Shown in pieces: positions 15,141 through 16,685 of a DNA stretch of 16,685 nucleotides. The DNA is from Candidatus Hydrogenedentota bacterium (GTDB taxonomy: Bacteria > UBA8481 > J006), in assembly GCA_003697085.1 (NCBI GenBank), contig RFFU01000035.1:1-16685 (forward strand). The letters are read 5' to 3'. Made by a program: the position numbers and the translations under genes. Position 1 is the first letter of the stretch; each line of letters starts with the position of its first letter. A model generated the notes under the pieces. That model made no database searches and was not told where the DNA came from. It saw nothing but the letters and a program-made list of their open reading frames with translations.

Positions 15141-15687
15141 CGGATTGAAGTTCAAAAGGATGGTATGCATTTTGGTGCTGGTCGTGGCGGGGGCGGTGGT
15201 CGGAGCGGTGCTTGCAAGCGGGTGTGCTCAACGTCGCTCGACGGGGAAAGAACCGACCTTGCGGGAGAGAGCGGAAGAATCTTTGCGGGGCCTCTTCGAA
15301 TCCTATAGGAACGAAGACGGCTTGAACTTCGAACGGTATCTGGCTCCCACGTTTTACGGAACCTCCGACAACGGGCTTTCTCTGACGCGTGCGACGGTGC
15401 GCGAAAGCATCGAGGACGATTTCCGAAATTATGATGAGATCTTCTTTGATTGGACGATCGACGCCGTGCGTGAATACGAAAAGGGAAACGTAGTCGAGGT
15501 CGAGGTCACGTGGAACGAACGCTTCAAGGACGCGGTGGGAGCCAATGTCGGGCGTGAGACGCGCCGTCTCTCACAGCATTCGACATTCGTTTTCCGGCGA
15601 ATCAAGGACGCCCTTCTGCTCGAAACCTGGCGCGGAGCCGCGGCTTTTGGTCTGGCGGCTCCCGGCGGGGTGGGCGGCGGATCATGA
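15121..15687 (+). CDS. Small putative lipoprotein of unknown function
   Basis: A 188-aa protein from ATG 15121, which has GAGAGG 3 bp upstream and overlaps the end of the beta-barrel gene. The N-terminus is a signal peptide (KFKRMVCILVLVVAGAVVGAV) followed by LASGC, a slightly atypical lipobox with Cys35. The mature part starts with a helix (LRERAEESLRGLFESYRNED). Alternating strands such as IFFDWTIDAVREYEKGNVVEVEVTW, and then STFVFRRIKDALLLETWRG, resemble the layout of NTF2-like/SnoaL-type small ligand-binding folds. That is a structural impression, not a family assignment. The Gly-rich tail ends in an ATGA overlap with the next gene, so the three genes appear translationally linked. Probably an envelope lipoprotein partnering the adjacent barrel. 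Confidence 0.75.
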   Translation: MWITRFSGLKFKRMVCILVLVVAGAVVGAVLASGCAQRRSTGKEPTLRERAEESLRGLFESYRNEDGLNFERYLAPTFYGTSDNGLSLTRATVRESIEDDFRNYDEIFFDWTIDAVREYEKGNVVEVEVTWNERFKDAVGANVGRETRRLSQHSTFVFRRIKDALLLETWRGAAAFGLAAPGGVGGGS

Positions 15688-16685
15688 CGAACTCGATGAT
15701 GCGGTTCCTACCACGACCGCGGTTTGTTGAATTCCGCTGGCATCGTCCCTCGCGCGCCACCGCCTGGCTCTGCCTTGCAGCGATCTTCGTCCAGCTCGTT
15801 CCGGCGCCGGTCTGGGCGTTGGGGAACAAGCCGAAGATGACGAGGGAAGTCCGCGCGTTCTCCACGGTTCTGAAGTCCTCACTCGGGAAGGTAGAGATGC
15901 GGCATGAGGGTGGAGAGTGGACACCTATTGCCCAAGGCCGAGTAATCGAACGCGGAGACGCGCTACGTACCGGTGACAACGGCACGGCGACGCTCCAAAT
16001 CGGCGACGTCGGCATCGTCGAACTCTCCGGATCCACCGAATTGATCCTGCGCCAAGCGCGCCAGATGCGAACGTACGAACGGAAGTATCTGATTTTTACG
16101 CGAAAGATCGTTCGCGACGATGTGACGATCGAACTGCTCCGCGGCGAAACCAAGCAGAGTTTCTTTGCGGTTGCCGGGCGCGTTCCCAACTATCGGATTA
16201 TAACGTCCGAAGGCGAGATCGAAGCGCCGGGCGGCTCGGTCTTCTCGATAGACCTCGGTGAGCCGGAGCAGGAAGAGCGGAAATCGTCGGCGGAGACGCC
16301 AAGTCTCTCCGCGATTGCGCCTTCCGTACGGGAACCCGGCTTTTCACTCGCCCCGGCTGTCTCTCCTCTCTTCTCTTCCTTCCGTCTGGCCGGGCTGATT
16401 ACGGCAGGCGCTCTCGTCGGCGCCGTGACTCCGACGAAACTGGCGGTTTCGGCGATGTCACCGAAAAGCCCCTTCGCCGGCCAGGACTTCACCGTAACGG
16501 TCACGGCGCAGGATGCGGCCGGCAACACGGTAACCTCATACGACGGCTGGGTGGCCTTGGGTGTCTGGCAGGGCCGGGCCAAAAAGGCTCTTGCCGGCAA
16601 AAATGTGAACAACGGCGTGGTCTGGACGCAGGCGAAGAATGGCGTCGCCAGTTTTTCGGGAATCAATGTTCCCAATGCCGGCAAC
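15684..16685 (+). CDS. Secreted FecR-domain protein with Ig-like repeats (3' end beyond window)
   Basis: The frame starts at ATG 15684, overlapping the previous stop as ATGA, and stays open for 334 codons to the window edge. Residues ~26-45 form a signal or anchor segment (TAWLCLAAIFVQLVPAPVWA). A FecR-type domain spans ~62-125: GRVIERGDALRTGDNGTATL, then IVELSGSTELIL; the 'GD.l.TG..g.a.l....' pattern is characteristic. A following strand region includes YRIITSEGEIEAPGGSVFSI. After a Ser/Pro linker and a short hydrophobic stretch (about 233-249), an Ig-like domain begins at ~250: PTKLAVSAMSPKSPFAGQDF, then VTAQDAAGNTVTSYDGWV. This pattern occurs in large bacterial surface proteins. Probably a periplasmic or cell-surface structural protein exported in partnership with the upstream barrel and lipoprotein; the function is not known. 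Confidence 0.78.
   Translation, partial: MTNSMMRFLPRPRFVEFRWHRPSRATAWLCLAAIFVQLVPAPVWALGNKPKMTREVRAFSTVLKSSLGKVEMRHEGGEWTPIAQGRVIERGDALRTGDNGTATLQIGDVGIVELSGSTELILRQARQMRTYERKYLIFTRKIVRDDVTIELLRGETKQSFFAVAGRVPNYRIITSEGEIEAPGGSVFSIDLGEPEQEERKSSAETPSLSAIAPSVREPGFSLAPAVSPLFSSFRLAGLITAGALVGAVTPTKLAVSAMSPKSPFAGQDFTVTVTAQDAAGNTVTSYDGWVALGVWQGRAKKALAGKNVNNGVVWTQAKNGVASFSGINVPNAGN

Overview
The window looks like part of the chromosome of an uncultured, high-GC, Gram-negative bacterium. The envelope is diderm: there are lipoproteins, an outer-membrane efflux duct, an RND pump and an outer-membrane beta-barrel ending in Phe. Intergenic DNA carries dispersed low-complexity repeats of a kind I associate from memory with large-genome environmental lineages such as Planctomycetota-like or deltaproteobacteria-like MAGs. 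Proteins carry Ala-Ser-Gln-Pro linkers. I cannot assign a phylum from this sequence alone.

Region 1 (1-230): the minus strand holds a 5'-truncated piece of a sugar-type ABC substrate-binding protein. It meets, head to head, a plus-strand efflux gene that also lacks its start.

Region 2 (153-11253): a copper/silver detoxification cluster, all on the plus strand. It holds a CusC/TolC-like outer-membrane factor, a P1B-1 copper ATPase with two YHS domains and one heavy-metal-binding domain, a lipoprotein c-type cytochrome with His-rich ends, a CusB-like adaptor with a Met-rich tail, and a long CusA-like RND pump. The ATPase would move Cu(I)/Ag(I) from cytoplasm to periplasm, and the CusCBA-like complex would export it across the outer membrane. 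The cytochrome is an unusual extra member. A small GxxExxY-family gene sits between cusB and cusA. It lies inside a ~566-bp unit with a perfect 10-bp terminal inverted repeat; its left end has become the last residues of CusB and its right end lies 19 bp before cusA. Relatives of the repeat without the gene lie at 1766-2012 and 11319-11390.

Region 3 (11254-11704): a non-coding stretch with one repeat relative and six consecutive small inverted repeats.

Region 4 (11705-12881, minus strand): a fluoride-resistance operon, crcB followed by two DUF190 genes, tightly packed.

Region 5 (12882-16685, plus strand): a clear sigma70-type promoter followed by overlapping genes for an outer-membrane beta-barrel, a small lipoprotein, and a secreted FecR-domain/Ig-like protein that runs off the window. 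Its function is unknown.

No tRNA, rRNA, CRISPR array, transposase or metal-responsive regulator was seen.
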